From assembly GCA_019459145.1 (NCBI GenBank), contig JAIBEK010000028.1, forward strand, positions 1-64,000: DNA of 64,000 nt, written 5' to 3'. The notes beneath the pieces were generated by a model. The model saw only the letters and a list, made by a program, of their open reading frames with translations. It was not told the origin of the DNA and did not search any database. The stretch comes from Arenimonas sp. (GTDB lineage Bacteria; Pseudomonadota; Alphaproteobacteria; Rhizobiales; Rhizobiaceae). Made by a program: the position numbers and the translations under genes. Shown in pieces: positions 43,127 to 52,142 of the stretch (its first letter is position 1; every line of letters starts with the position of its first letter).

Positions 43127-43942
43127 TCAGGCCTTCCGATACCGCCTTGCCTGATAGACCACGCTGCCGCCCGTCAGTGCCTTGTAGAGCACCGAGCCCT
43201 TGGAGCCGGAGAATTCGGTCATGAAGCGGCGCAGCAGGAAGGCCTTGCCGATGCGGGCCTGCTTGCGGGCTTCGGCCGCGTTGAGGGCGGCGACGACGTT
43301 TTCAGAGATGTTGCGCTTGTCGATCAGTTCGAGGCCGGGCGCGGCGAGCTGGTCGTCAAGCGCCGCAAGCTGGCTCTTCGGGCGCATGTCGGCGAAGGTG
43401 AAGATGCCGCCGGGTTTGAGCACCCGGGCGACCTCGCGGGCAAAGGCCGGCACGTCGCCGTAGCAGTGCGAGGATTCGATGTTGACGACGATGTCGAAGG
43501 AGGCGTCGGGAAAAGGCAGGTTCTCGGCGTCGCCCTGCACGAAGGAAAGGGCCGGCGTGTCGGCATTGAGCTTTTGCGCCCGGCGCACGGTTTCCGGCGA
43601 ATAGTCGAGGCCGGTGACGGCCGCGGGCGCGTGATAGCGGGCGATGTAGCGCGAGCCGCCGCCGCGGCCGGAGCCGACCTCCAGCACGCGGGCGCCCTTA
43701 ACGGCAAGGCCCTCGACCGCCTGCTGGTAGAGGCCGATGAAGGCGCGCTCCGCCTCGTCCTCGGATTTGAGCGCAAACGGCGCGCCGTCCGGCACGTAGC
43801 CGTAGTTCATGAAGCGCCAGTCCTTGTCGCCCCAGAAGCGCGACAGCATGTTGTAGATGCGGCGCCAGACCCATTTCTGGGTGCGCGGAAACTTGCCCAG
43901 CGTGGCGACATCGAGAACGCTGGAAAACAGGCGGCTGGTCAT
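43127..43942 (-). CDS. Class I SAM-dependent methyltransferase
   Basis: The product is 271 residues. The SAM-binding motifs are clear: ARVLEVGSGRGGGSRYIARYH (motif I), TGLDYSPETVRRAQKLNAD, FVQGDAENLPFPDASFDIVVNIESSHCYGD and VLKPGGIFTFADMRP. The overall pattern is like the phthiotriol/phenolphthiotriol-type C/O-methyltransferases that act on lipids or polyketides. It lies 10 bases downstream of the PF10118 gene and is probably cotranscribed with it, suggesting lipid-related chemistry. Confidence 0.88.
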   Translation of the reverse strand: MTSRLFSSVLDVATLGKFPRTQKWVWRRIYNMLSRFWGDKDWRFMNYGYVPDGAPFALKSEDEAERAFIGLYQQAVEGLAVKGARVLEVGSGRGGGSRYIARYHAPAAVTGLDYSPETVRRAQKLNADTPALSFVQGDAENLPFPDASFDIVVNIESSHCYGDVPAFAREVARVLKPGGIFTFADMRPKSQLAALDDQLAAPGLELIDKRNISENVVAALNAAEARKQARIGKAFLLRRFMTEFSGSKGSVLYKALTGGSVVYQARRYRKA

Positions 43943-43952
43943 CGGGGCTCTT

Positions 43953-44870
43953 TCACTCGGCGGCGGCGGGGGCGGATTTGGCGGCCTCGAGGGTCATGAA
44001 TTCATCGTAGAGCCAGGCGCGGCCCTTGCGGATCAGGTCGTGATCGTCCTTGTTCACCGGGTTGAAGCCCGGGAGATAGTATTTCAACACCAGCGGCGCG
44101 CATTTGCGCCAGTAGCCGGGATTGCCGAACAGCACCCAGACGAGACGCGCCCAGAAGCGCGGGCCGGTCTTGATGCCATCGGTTGCGGCAAAGAGCATGA
44201 GGTTGCGCAGGATGATCTTCAGGAAGGTCCAGGCCACCGCGTTGAACGCCATGGTGCGCAGCATGTAGCGCTTGAAGGGCGAATATTTCGGCGTCGCCGC
44301 GGCAAAGACGTCGAGCGCCACCGCCTTGTGCTCCAGCTCCTCCAGCGCATGCCACATCCACAGGCGGCGATAGGCGGGCGAGGCATCGTCGAGGAATTGC
44401 GGATTGCGCAGCGTCACCGACGACAGCGTCGCGGTCAGGTGTTCGATGGCGCAGGTGACGGCGAGGCGGAAGATCGGGATCTTGTCGGAGCGCAGCGTCT
44501 TGATCACCGGCGCTTCCATGGCCTCGACATCATAGCCGAGCCTGGCGAGCGCGCGATTATAGTCCTCGTGCTCGCGGGTGTGAAAAGCCTCCTGCACCGA
44601 ATAGCCGTTTATCTCGGCGGCGAGGTGCTTGTCCTTCAGCTTGGGCGCGTAATATTTCAGCGAACGGATGAAATAGCGCTCGCCTTCCGGCAGGAAGATG
44701 GAAAGGCCGTCGATCAGCGCCGTCTTGTGGAAATCGCCGCCGAGCCAATGGCGGGTCGGGCTTTCCAGGATGCCGAAACGGATGTCACGCGGGATGATAT
44801 CCTCGTCGTCGGCGCCGGGGGCCGCATCCTTCCACCGCGCCGTCTGGCCGGCTGCATCCGCAATCGCCAT
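43953..44870 (-). CDS. PF10118-type (metal-dependent hydrolase / ferritin-like) protein
   Basis: The product is 305 residues. It shows metal-site motifs expected of this di-metal helical family: GDFHKTALIDGLSIFLPEGERYFI, QEAFHTREHEDYNRAL, CAIEHLTATLS and WMWHALEELEHKAVALDVF, i.e. several E/H pairs on helices. It is annotated in databases as a predicted metal-dependent hydrolase, but the E..EH-type motifs also fit an oxygenase-like role; the reaction is unknown. First gene of a two-gene unit with the methyltransferase. ATG 44870 follows GAGGGAC. Confidence 0.82.
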   Translation of the reverse strand: MAIADAAGQTARWKDAAPGADDEDIIPRDIRFGILESPTRHWLGGDFHKTALIDGLSIFLPEGERYFIRSLKYYAPKLKDKHLAAEINGYSVQEAFHTREHEDYNRALARLGYDVEAMEAPVIKTLRSDKIPIFRLAVTCAIEHLTATLSSVTLRNPQFLDDASPAYRRLWMWHALEELEHKAVALDVFAAATPKYSPFKRYMLRTMAFNAVAWTFLKIILRNLMLFAATDGIKTGPRFWARLVWVLFGNPGYWRKCAPLVLKYYLPGFNPVNKDDHDLIRKGRAWLYDEFMTLEAAKSAPAAAE

Positions 44871-45095
44871 GTCCCTCACTCCGACTTCCGCGCCGCACTC
44901 AAACGCCGTACTGGAACGCCGCCCTTTAGACGCAGCATCGTCGCGGCGCGGCCGGCATTGGAGGGATTTCTACCGCCTGGGGCGGGCGGTGGCAACCTCA
45001 GGGCGTCCATGGCCGCTGTTCGCATAAAGGAAACGCCCCCTTTCCGCATCGCGGGAAGAGGGCGCAAGGTCGAAAGGTCGATCGGCCGAGCCGGA

Positions 45096-45416
45096 TCAGT
45101 CGCCGGTCGCGCATTCCTGGCAGAGCGGGGCGTAAGGGACGGCGGCGAGGCGCGCCTCGGAGATCGGCTGGCCGCATTTGGCGCAGGTGCCGAAGGTGCC
45201 CTTGGTGATGCGGTCGAGCGCCGCGTCGATCGCCTTCAGTTCCTTCTCGCCGACCTCGCCCAACTCGTCGAGCACCTCGTCATTCTCAGCCTGGACCGCC
45301 TGCTCCTCGCTGTCGGGGTCGCGCCCGGTGGCGATGTCGGCATTGATCTTGTGCAGTCGGGCAAAAAGCTCGCGCTGACGGTCTCTCAGGATCTGTTCGT
45401 ATTTTTCTGTGTTCAT
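45096..45416 (-). CDS. DksA/TraR-family zinc-finger protein
   Basis: The product is 106 residues. An N-terminal coiled coil (KYEQILRDRQRELFARLHKINADI; ELKAIDAALDRITKG) is followed by the zinc finger CAKCGQPISEARLAAVPYAPLCQEC. In DksA, acidic residues at the coiled-coil tip enter the RNA polymerase secondary channel; here the tip region is EEQAVQAENDEVLDELGEVG. It is shorter than DksA proper and belongs to the DksA-like short family. It is near a universal stress gene, perhaps both stress-related. Confidence 0.88.
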   Translation of the reverse strand: MNTEKYEQILRDRQRELFARLHKINADIATGRDPDSEEQAVQAENDEVLDELGEVGEKELKAIDAALDRITKGTFGTCAKCGQPISEARLAAVPYAPLCQECATGD

Positions 45417-45492
45417 CCGGGTGTTTCCTCGTTCTTCTTGTCGATGTCGGCCAAGGATCGATCAGTGGCCGGCCAGTGTGGTCCGCCTGGGC

Positions 45493-45903
45493 CTAGCGGT
45501 CAACGAGCACCGAGCACTTGGCGTGGCGCACGACGCGGTCGGCGGTCGCGCCGATCAGGTAGTTGCCGAGGTCGGGAATATGCGAGGCGACCAGGATCAG
45601 GTCGGCGCCGTGCTCGTTGGCGGCGGCGAGGATCTCGCGGGCCGGCGCGCCGGTGCGCAGCTCGACGCGGGCGGCAATGCCGGTCTTTTCCTTGAGCTCG
45701 ACCAGCTTTGCCTTACCGTCCTTGATCGCGTCCTCGATCGCGTTCACCGGCAGTTCGATGGTGATATAGCCCGGCATGTCCTCGATCACCGTCATCAGGA
45801 TGATCTCGCCGCCGGCATCGAGCAATTGCGCCGCCTTGCGCAGGATCTTCTCGCCCTTGTCGAGCGCGCCGCAATCGACCGGAACCACGATTTTCTTGTA
45901 CAT
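45493..45903 (-). CDS. Universal stress protein (UspA family)
   Basis: The product is 136 residues with a single Usp domain. It starts YKKIVVPVDCGALDKGEKILRKA and ends ADLILVASHIPDLGNYLIGATADRVVRHAKCSVLVDR. The G-2x-G-9x-G(S/T) ATP-binding pattern is present in modified form. It is cytoplasmic and probably induced under growth arrest or oxygen limitation in this group. The ATG at 45903 follows AAGGAGAGCG. Confidence 0.92.
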   Translation of the reverse strand: MYKKIVVPVDCGALDKGEKILRKAAQLLDAGGEIILMTVIEDMPGYITIELPVNAIEDAIKDGKAKLVELKEKTGIAARVELRTGAPAREILAAANEHGADLILVASHIPDLGNYLIGATADRVVRHAKCSVLVDR

Positions 45904-46122
45904 TCTCGCTCTCCTTGTGGCGCGGCCCTTCAAGGCCCGCCTCCCTCTCTTATGATGCTACAATCGGTCGCCGCCGGCCATCCCGCATTGATCAGGATCA
46001 ATTTTCCCCGGCCTGACCGTCAACATATGTCGAACGATAAATCGCTAAAATCCGATCTTTCGTGAACGATGCGGACGGCGCATATTCTGATCCGGAACAT
46101 GATAAACCACAAGGGACCGAGG

Positions 46123-47097
46123 ATGACCCGGATCACCCGCCGCGGCATGCTCGCGCTTGGCGCCGGCCTTGCCGCCGGCGCGACACCGACCCGATCGGCC
46201 ACAGGAGCCAGGATGATGAACAGCAACAGCACGACGGACACGGCGACAAGCTTCGCCCTGACCCGGCCGATCCATGTCGGCGCCGCCCATCTCGTCGTTT
46301 CAGATCTCGACCGAGTGCGGCGGTTCTACGAGACGATGCTCGGCCTCAAGGTGCTCGAGCAGGGCATGAGCGGCGTGGTGCTGGGCGCCGGCGCCCGCCC
46401 GCTTCTCACTCTCACCACCCGCGCCGACGTCACGCGCGCGCCGCGCAATGCCGCCGGCCTGTTCCACACCGCCTTCCTCATGCCGGACCGCACCGAGCTT
46501 GGCCATTGGCTGGCCCATGCGGTTTCGCAAGGGGTAAAGCTCGACGGCGCCTCCGACCACCTCGTCTCGGAAGCCATCTATCTCAGCGACCCGGAAGGCA
46601 ACGGCATCGAGGTCTATCGCGACCGCGCGCCACAGGACTGGGATTTCCACGCCGACGGCACGGTGGAAATGGCGACGCTGGCGCTCGACCTGCAAGGGCT
46701 CTACGACAGCGCGCCGAAGACCGCCTGGGGCGGTATGAGCGACAAGGCGGCGATCGGCCACATGCACCTGCAGGTGGGCAATATTCCGGAGGCCGACCGC
46801 TTCTACGAAGGGGTGCTCGGCCTCAAGAAGATGGCGACCTATCCCGGCGCCAGCTTCTTCGGCGCCGGCACCTATCACCACCACATCGCCGCCAATATCT
46901 GGAACAGCCGCGGCGCCACCGCCCGCGAAGGGGCGATGACGGGGCTTTCCGACTATTCGCTGACCTTCAACGACGCCACAGCGCTCGACACGGCGCTGGC
47001 CACGCTGGAAAGCCTGGAGATTGCGGTCGACCGCACGGCGGAAGGCCATGCGCTGAAGGACCCGTGGGGGATCGGCCTGACGCTCAGGGTGGCGTAA
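46123..47097 (+). CDS. Two-domain VOC protein (ring-cleavage dioxygenase-like) with a possible Tat signal
   Basis: The product is 324 residues from ATG 46123. It begins TRITRRGMLALGAGLAAGATP, which looks like a Tat signal. Two VOC modules follow (IHVGAAHLVVSDLDRVRRFYETMLG; AIGHMHLQVGNIPEADRFYEGVLG), as in extradiol catechol 2,3-dioxygenases of the CatE type. Metal-ligand histidines are in AAHL and GHMHL, with a candidate acidic ligand in GIEVYRD. A second start at 46213/46216 has CAGGAGCCAGG and would give a cytoplasmic form without the signal. Substrate is unknown. The next gene also carries a Tat signal. Confidence 0.82.
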   Translation: MTRITRRGMLALGAGLAAGATPTRSATGARMMNSNSTTDTATSFALTRPIHVGAAHLVVSDLDRVRRFYETMLGLKVLEQGMSGVVLGAGARPLLTLTTRADVTRAPRNAAGLFHTAFLMPDRTELGHWLAHAVSQGVKLDGASDHLVSEAIYLSDPEGNGIEVYRDRAPQDWDFHADGTVEMATLALDLQGLYDSAPKTAWGGMSDKAAIGHMHLQVGNIPEADRFYEGVLGLKKMATYPGASFFGAGTYHHHIAANIWNSRGATAREGAMTGLSDYSLTFNDATALDTALATLESLEIAVDRTAEGHALKDPWGIGLTLRVA

Positions 47098-47246
47098 GGG
47101 CGGCGTCAAGCCAGTGCCGCGGTCCGTGGGGATGGCTGGCTCCGGCGCGGCCTTCTTCCACAGCGCGCTGTCATCTGGCCTTCACGGCAAGATGCCAAAG
47201 CCTCCGCGGGGGTATGTTCCCTCTCCGCACTACACAGGAGGTCATC

Positions 47247-49265
47247 GTGACTGGTGCAGGAATTGAAATCTCTCGGCGCAATCTTTTGAAGTCCGGCGTC
47301 GTCTTCGGCATTTCCGCCATTTCTCCCTTTTTGATCTTCCGCTCGGGCCATGCGGCCGCCGGTGAGCTACAGATGGTTCCGGCAGAGCCCAATCCGAATG
47401 GAGCGTTCGAACGCCTCTTCCTGCTGAAGGGCGATCCGCTCGCGGGGCCCATCAACACCATCATCACCGAAGCCGGTAGCCCCGTTCCGGCACCGACGCT
47501 GGCCGCCGGCGAACGCCGCGTCCTGCGATTGATGCATTTCAATGACCTTCATAACCACATCACCGACACCCATGCGGCCAAGGGCGACAGCCATCGCTTC
47601 TCGCAGATGGTCAAGAAGGTGCGCGCCGCGCGTGCAGCGGCCGGGGAAAAAGAGATCGTGCTGTTCGTCTCCGGCGGCGACGATCATACCGGTTCCGTGT
47701 TCGACGAATTGCTCGGCTGGTCGCCGGAGGGTTTTGTCGCCGACGCCTCCTATCGCGTCTACTCGGCCGCGGGCGTCGACATCTCGGTGCTCGGCAACCA
47801 CGAATTCGATCGCGGTTGCGAGATGCTGAAACTCGGCATCGAAAAGGATGCACGCTTTCCGGTCCTGTCGGCCAATGTGAACGGCTCGAAGTTCATGGAA
47901 TTGAACCGCGACTATGTCTGCGCGGCCATTGCTGAAGCCAAGGGCCTGCGCATCGGCTTTGTCGGGCTGACAACGCCCGTCGACACCCGCGTCGGCCAGC
48001 CGTCCGATCCGACGCTTGCCGTTTCGAGCCCGGTGGAGGCCATCCGCAACATCCTGCCTGCCGTCGCATCCATATCGGACGTCGTGGTGATCCTGTCCCA
48101 TTGCGGTTATGGCAGCGGCAACCACATGAGCGGCAAGGCAGCGACCAATCGCAAGATCGGTGAAGGCGATTTCGACATCGCTGCCGCGGCAGGAATGCTG
48201 ACCGACAAGCCCGTCGTGTTGATCGGCGGACATTCGCATACCCGTCTCAACGCCGAGGGCATCGATCCCGACAACATGATCGAAGGCGTACTGATCACCC
48301 AGGCGGAGGCGAACGGCCAGTTTCTCGGCGAAATCGCCATGTCGATCGCAGCCGAGAACGGCCGCAAGGCCTGGTTCACCTCCGTCAGCCTGCATCCGGT
48401 CAAAGGCCGCGACGACCGCGTCAAGGCGGACGATCCGAAATATGCCGGCCTCGAGCATGACGGCGATTTCGACGCGGAATTCGAAACCAGCCATGTCGCC
48501 CCGTTGCTGGCCGCCCTCGACGAGAAGCTCAAGGACGTCATCGGCAAGGTCGAGGGAGCCGATCTGGTTTCGACCGAGCGGACCATTGCCGACCGCTATA
48601 TCCGGGAATGCGCGATCGGCAATTTCATGAACGACGCGCTCGTGGACCGGTCGACGACGTTCGCCAACGGCCGGATCGATTTCGCCGTCTTCAATGCCAC
48701 CGGACTGGCGGCCGGCATCACCGAAGGGCCGCTGACTTTCAAGCAGTGGTTCGATGTCATGCCCTATGCGGACAATGTGCATGTGGCGACGATGACGGGC
48801 GCGCAGATCAAGGAGATGCTGGACAACAATGCCAAGCGCATCCTCCGTCCGGAAGAACTGGCCAAGGGCGACGTGAAGCTCGAAAGCTTCGTCTCGCGCG
48901 GTTTCCTGCACTTCTCGAGCGGCATCCGCTATAGCGTCGACTACGGCAGTTCCGCCGCCGAGGCACGTGCGGTGGAGATCCTCCTCAACGAACAACCGAT
49001 TGAAGGACAACTCGACAAGACCTTCCAGGTCGCCTTCAACACCTATATCGCGCTTGGCGGCTTCGGCGAAGCCTGGAACGGCAAGCCGATCGGCGGCGGC
49101 GTGGCGGGCGAGATCGCCAGCATGGATCTGCGCAAGCTGGACTACCTGCATACCGGCCTCGTCTACCGCAACGAGATCATCGCCTTCATCCGCGACAAGG
49201 GCGTCGTGTCGGACGCCACTGGCGCGAAGCTCGACGGACGCCTCAAGACAATCGAGGCGTCCTGA
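47247..49265 (+). CDS. Tat-exported bifunctional metallophosphatase / 5'-nucleotidase
   Basis: The product is 672 residues with a Tat signal (SRRNLLKSGVVFGISAISPFLIF). The N-terminal metallophosphoesterase domain shows the family motifs LMHFNDLHNHI, VSGGDDHTG, VLGNHEFDRG, LSHCGYG and IGGHSHTR. The C-terminal 5'-nucleotidase domain carries substrate-binding elements (ADRYIRECAIGNFMNDALVD; FVSRGFLHFSSGIRYSVDY). It should hydrolyse extracytoplasmic nucleotides to scavenge phosphate and nucleosides. GTG 47247 is chosen since CAGGAGG lies six bases upstream. The usual GNHD/E motif reads GNHEFD, common for this branch. Confidence 0.92.
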   Translation: MTGAGIEISRRNLLKSGVVFGISAISPFLIFRSGHAAAGELQMVPAEPNPNGAFERLFLLKGDPLAGPINTIITEAGSPVPAPTLAAGERRVLRLMHFNDLHNHITDTHAAKGDSHRFSQMVKKVRAARAAAGEKEIVLFVSGGDDHTGSVFDELLGWSPEGFVADASYRVYSAAGVDISVLGNHEFDRGCEMLKLGIEKDARFPVLSANVNGSKFMELNRDYVCAAIAEAKGLRIGFVGLTTPVDTRVGQPSDPTLAVSSPVEAIRNILPAVASISDVVVILSHCGYGSGNHMSGKAATNRKIGEGDFDIAAAAGMLTDKPVVLIGGHSHTRLNAEGIDPDNMIEGVLITQAEANGQFLGEIAMSIAAENGRKAWFTSVSLHPVKGRDDRVKADDPKYAGLEHDGDFDAEFETSHVAPLLAALDEKLKDVIGKVEGADLVSTERTIADRYIRECAIGNFMNDALVDRSTTFANGRIDFAVFNATGLAAGITEGPLTFKQWFDVMPYADNVHVATMTGAQIKEMLDNNAKRILRPEELAKGDVKLESFVSRGFLHFSSGIRYSVDYGSSAAEARAVEILLNEQPIEGQLDKTFQVAFNTYIALGGFGEAWNGKPIGGGVAGEIASMDLRKLDYLHTGLVYRNEIIAFIRDKGVVSDATGAKLDGRLKTIEAS

Positions 49266-49271
49266 GACTTT

Positions 49272-49301
49272 CTGCGGGGTGGCTTTGACGTCACCCCGCA
49301 G
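49272..49301 (+). terminator. Terminator-like hairpin after the 5'-nucleotidase
   Basis: Perfect 10-bp arms CTGCGGGGTG and CACCCCGCAG with a 10-base loop begin seven bases after the stop codon. There is no T-run, so termination may need Rho, or the fold may protect the mRNA end. Confidence 0.55.
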
Positions 49302-49457
49302 CCCTCCCCCGGCAAAGCATCGCTCCACTTTGCCAAATCGGCCGAGAGGGATTGCCGCAACACAAGCGCCGCGGGCCGGCGCTTGCTCCTCCCCCCCGCC
49401 GATGGAACACTCCGGCCGTTCCCGCGTTATGGCGCAGTCGTATCGGGGGTTTTCGGA

Positions 49458-50600
49458 ATGAATGACAGGGCGAACGGGTCGAGGACCGGCCGCGAGGCGA
49501 TGGAGCACGCGGCCTGGTCGGCCGAGCGGGCGCGGCGCAAGGCGACCCACCGGGTCAAGGTGCGCAAGACCGCGCTCGATCTGGCGCTGATCTGGTCGGT
49601 GATCGGAATATTCTCGATCATGGCCGTCGCCGTCGTCTATCTCGCCTCCAGCGTGCTGATGCCGATCACGCTCGCCATCGTCGTCGGGCTGATCCTCGGG
49701 GTGGCCGCCGATAGGCTCGGCGCGCTCGGCATTCCGCCGATGGCGACCGCCGTCATTCTCACCTCGCTGTTTGCCCTCCTCTTGTTCTTCATCGTCACCA
49801 CACTGGCGACGCCGCTTGCCGAGCTCGCGGGCGAGGCGCCGGCGATGATCGAGCGGACCGTCGAGCGAATGCTGCCCTATCTCGAGCGCTATGAATGGCT
49901 GAACGTCACCGCCGCCACCTTCCGCTCCGGGCCGCTCACCTCCGAGGCGCTGATCGAGAACATGGGCACCGTGCTGTCGACGCTGGCGACCCGCGTGACG
50001 CCGGCCCTGGTGCAGGGGCTGATCTTCTTCGGCGCGCTGGTGTTCTTCCTCGGCAGCCGGCTGGCGCTGCGCCGCGCCCTGATCATCGCCTTCAACGATC
50101 GCGCCCGGCGGCTGTCGGCGATCCGTATCCTCAATTCGATCGAACAGGCGCTCGGCTATTATTTTGCCACCGCCACCCTGCTCTATGCCGGGGCCGGCGT
50201 GGTGATGACGCTGATCGCCTGGATCGGCGGGCTGCCAATGCCGGCGCTGTGGGGCCTGTTCGCCTTCCTGTCGAGCTTCGTTCCCTATCTCGGCATCGCC
50301 CTGATGACGCTGTCGCTGGCGGTCGCCGGCTTCCTCGCCCATGACGGGCTGATCTGGGCGCTGGCGCCGGCACTCGCCTTCTTCACCGTGCATGCGATCA
50401 TGGAAAACCTGGTGACGCCCGCGGTGATGGGGCGCCGGCTGGAAATCAACCCCTTCATGGTCTTCGTGGCCATAATCTTCTGGACCTGGATGTGGGGAGC
50501 AGTCGGCGCGGTGCTGGCCGTGCCGCTGTCGCTGATCGCCATGACCATCGCGGCGGAAATGCTGCCGCAGACCCGGGTGCAGCCCAAGCTTCCGGGCTGA
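49458..50600 (+). CDS. AI-2E family (TqsA/PerM-like) membrane transporter
   Basis: The product is 380 residues with about eight membrane helices and the family's pattern: LASSVLMPITLAIVVGLILGVAADRL near the start, a soluble insertion (EAPAMIERTVERMLPYLERY), and ILNSIEQALGYYFATATLLYAGAGVVMTLIAWIGG, PALWGLFAFLSSFVPYLG and ENLVTPAVMGRRLEINPFMVFVAIIFWTWMWGAVGAVLAVPL. Substrates of most members are unknown; AI-2 export is only one case. A basic 40-residue cytoplasmic N-terminus precedes the helices. No linked transport gene. Confidence 0.9.
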   Translation: MNDRANGSRTGREAMEHAAWSAERARRKATHRVKVRKTALDLALIWSVIGIFSIMAVAVVYLASSVLMPITLAIVVGLILGVAADRLGALGIPPMATAVILTSLFALLLFFIVTTLATPLAELAGEAPAMIERTVERMLPYLERYEWLNVTAATFRSGPLTSEALIENMGTVLSTLATRVTPALVQGLIFFGALVFFLGSRLALRRALIIAFNDRARRLSAIRILNSIEQALGYYFATATLLYAGAGVVMTLIAWIGGLPMPALWGLFAFLSSFVPYLGIALMTLSLAVAGFLAHDGLIWALAPALAFFTVHAIMENLVTPAVMGRRLEINPFMVFVAIIFWTWMWGAVGAVLAVPLSLIAMTIAAEMLPQTRVQPKLPG

Positions 50601-50684
50601 GGCCCGGCGGCTCTGGGTCCTTTTTCGCGTCCGTTGGGCGGCGGATAATAAATTCGTCGGGATTGACGAAAATCAAATTATATC

Positions 50685-50698
50685 TACGAAGCTTCGTA
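50685..50698. promoter_or_regulatory. Perfect 14-bp palindrome upstream of the sulfide:quinone oxidoreductase gene
   Basis: TACGAAGCTTCGTA is a perfect dyad 45 bp before the ATG, in an AT-rich stretch. A TTGACG at 50663-50668 lies upstream at a distance that would place the palindrome over the -10 region, a sensible spot for a repressor. The regulator is unknown; BigR/SqrR-type sulfide sensors are candidates in this group. Confidence 0.5.
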
Positions 50699-50742
50699 CA
50701 TACTGCTTCTCATATGTTTTGCAGCAAATGGGAGGTTGCTTC

Positions 50743-52029
50743 ATGGCGCATATCGTCGTTCTCGGTGCCGGTCTCGGCGGCACCATCCTGGCTTACGAAC
50801 TGAGAGACAACCTCTCTCACACCGACCGGGTCAGCATCATCAACAAGGGCTCGAAGTATTCCTTCGTGCCGTCCAACCCCTGGGTCGCCGTCGGCTGGCG
50901 CGACCGGGACAGCATCGAGGTCGATCTGGAGCCGGCCTGCAAGAAGCGCAATATCGGGCTCTATCCGCAGGGTGCCAAGCGGCTGCATGCCGCCGAGAAC
51001 CGCGTCGAACTGACGGACGGCAGCTTCATCGACTACGATTACCTGATCATCGCCACCGGTCCGGAACTCGCCTTCGATGAAATTCCCGGCTTCGGCCCCG
51101 AAGCCAATACCCAGTCGGTCTGCCATATCGACCATGCGCTTTCCGCCAAGGCCAATTTCGAAAAGCTGGTCGCCAATCCCGGCCCGGTGGTGATCGGCGC
51201 GGTGCAGGGCGCGTCCTGCTACGGCCCGGCCTATGAATTCGCCTTCATCCTGGAAAAGGCGCTGCGCGACGCCAAGGTGCGCGACAAGGTGCCGATGACC
51301 TTCGTCACCTCCGAGCCCTATATCGGCCATCTCGGCCTCGATGGCGTGGGCGACACCAAGGGGCTTCTGGAAAGCGCGATGCGCGCCAAGCACATCAAGT
51401 GGATCTGCAATTCCAAGGTGCAGAAGTTCGAGGCCGACAAGGTGACGGTCGAGGAGGTCAACGAGGACGGCTCGACCAAGACCATCCACGAGGTTCCCTC
51501 CGCCTATACGATGATGCTGCCGGCGTTTCGCGGCGTCGAGGCGGTGCGCGACATCGAGGGGCTGACCAATCCGCGCGGCTTCATCCTGGTCGACAAGCAC
51601 CAGCGCAACGGCAAGTATCAGAACATCTTCGCCGTCGGCGTGTGCATCGCCATTGCCCCGACCGGCAAGACACCGGTGCCGGTGGGCGTGCCGAAGACCG
51701 GCTTCATGATCGAGAGCATGGTGACGGCGACCGCCAAGAACATCGCCCGGCTGGTCAAGGGTGAAAATCCCAATGCCCAGGGCACCTGGAACGCGGTGTG
51801 CCTGGCCGACTTCGGCGACGGGGGGATCGCCTTCGTCGCCCAGCCGCAGATCCCGCCGCGCAACGTCAACTGGTCGTCCGAGGGCAAATGGGTGCATGCC
51901 GCCAAGATCGGCTTCGAGAAATACTTCCTGCACAAGATCAGGAGCGGCACGGCCGAGCCGTTCTACGAGAAACTCGCCCTGCAGGTGCTCGGCATCGACA
52001 AGCTGAAGGCCGTCAAGTTCGACGACTGA
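50743..52029 (+). CDS. Sulfide:quinone oxidoreductase-like flavoprotein
   Basis: The product is 428 residues. The FAD-binding GxGxxG is at the N-terminus (HIVVLGAGLGGTILAYEL), with ATG-type segment YLIIATGPELAF and the C-terminal FAD/quinone region IFAVGVCIAIAPTGKTPVPVGVPKTGFMIESM. Two cysteines in SQR-like positions, GASCYGPAYEF (about C159) and VGVC (about C301), could form the redox disulfide/trisulfide that oxidises sulfide and passes electrons to quinone. It is a peripheral membrane protein. GGAGG precedes the ATG at 50743. No persulfide dioxygenase gene is adjacent. Confidence 0.88.
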   Translation: MAHIVVLGAGLGGTILAYELRDNLSHTDRVSIINKGSKYSFVPSNPWVAVGWRDRDSIEVDLEPACKKRNIGLYPQGAKRLHAAENRVELTDGSFIDYDYLIIATGPELAFDEIPGFGPEANTQSVCHIDHALSAKANFEKLVANPGPVVIGAVQGASCYGPAYEFAFILEKALRDAKVRDKVPMTFVTSEPYIGHLGLDGVGDTKGLLESAMRAKHIKWICNSKVQKFEADKVTVEEVNEDGSTKTIHEVPSAYTMMLPAFRGVEAVRDIEGLTNPRGFILVDKHQRNGKYQNIFAVGVCIAIAPTGKTPVPVGVPKTGFMIESMVTATAKNIARLVKGENPNAQGTWNAVCLADFGDGGIAFVAQPQIPPRNVNWSSEGKWVHAAKIGFEKYFLHKIRSGTAEPFYEKLALQVLGIDKLKAVKFDD

Positions 52030-52038
52030 CCCCCTAAG

Positions 52039-52067
52039 ATCCTGTCTCCCCGCCGGGGAGACAGGAT
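52039..52067 (+). terminator. Perfect hairpin downstream of the SQR gene
   Basis: Two 13-bp arms (52039-52051 and 52055-52067, left arm ATCCTGTCTCCCC) are exact inverses around a 3-base loop, 9 bases after the stop. No T-run follows. It is likely a transcript end or barrier. Confidence 0.6.
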
Positions 52068-52142
52068 GGGGCGCGGATATGCGCAATGATGGCGCGGCTA
52101 CCACCCTGCCCCGATCCGGACATCCTGAACCGACCGTCGGGT

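Noticed and set aside
46062..47246. N-terminal extension of the 5'-nucleotidase frame through the VOC gene
   Set aside because: The extension is Arg/Pro-rich and out of frame with the VOC protein, while a perfect ribosome site and Tat signal define the start at 47247.
47367..50393. Minus-strand open frame of about 1000 codons
   Set aside because: It lies antisense to the 5'-nucleotidase and AI-2E-family genes; its composition (Gln/Arg/Asp/Gly-rich, no domains) is typical of a GC-rich shadow frame.
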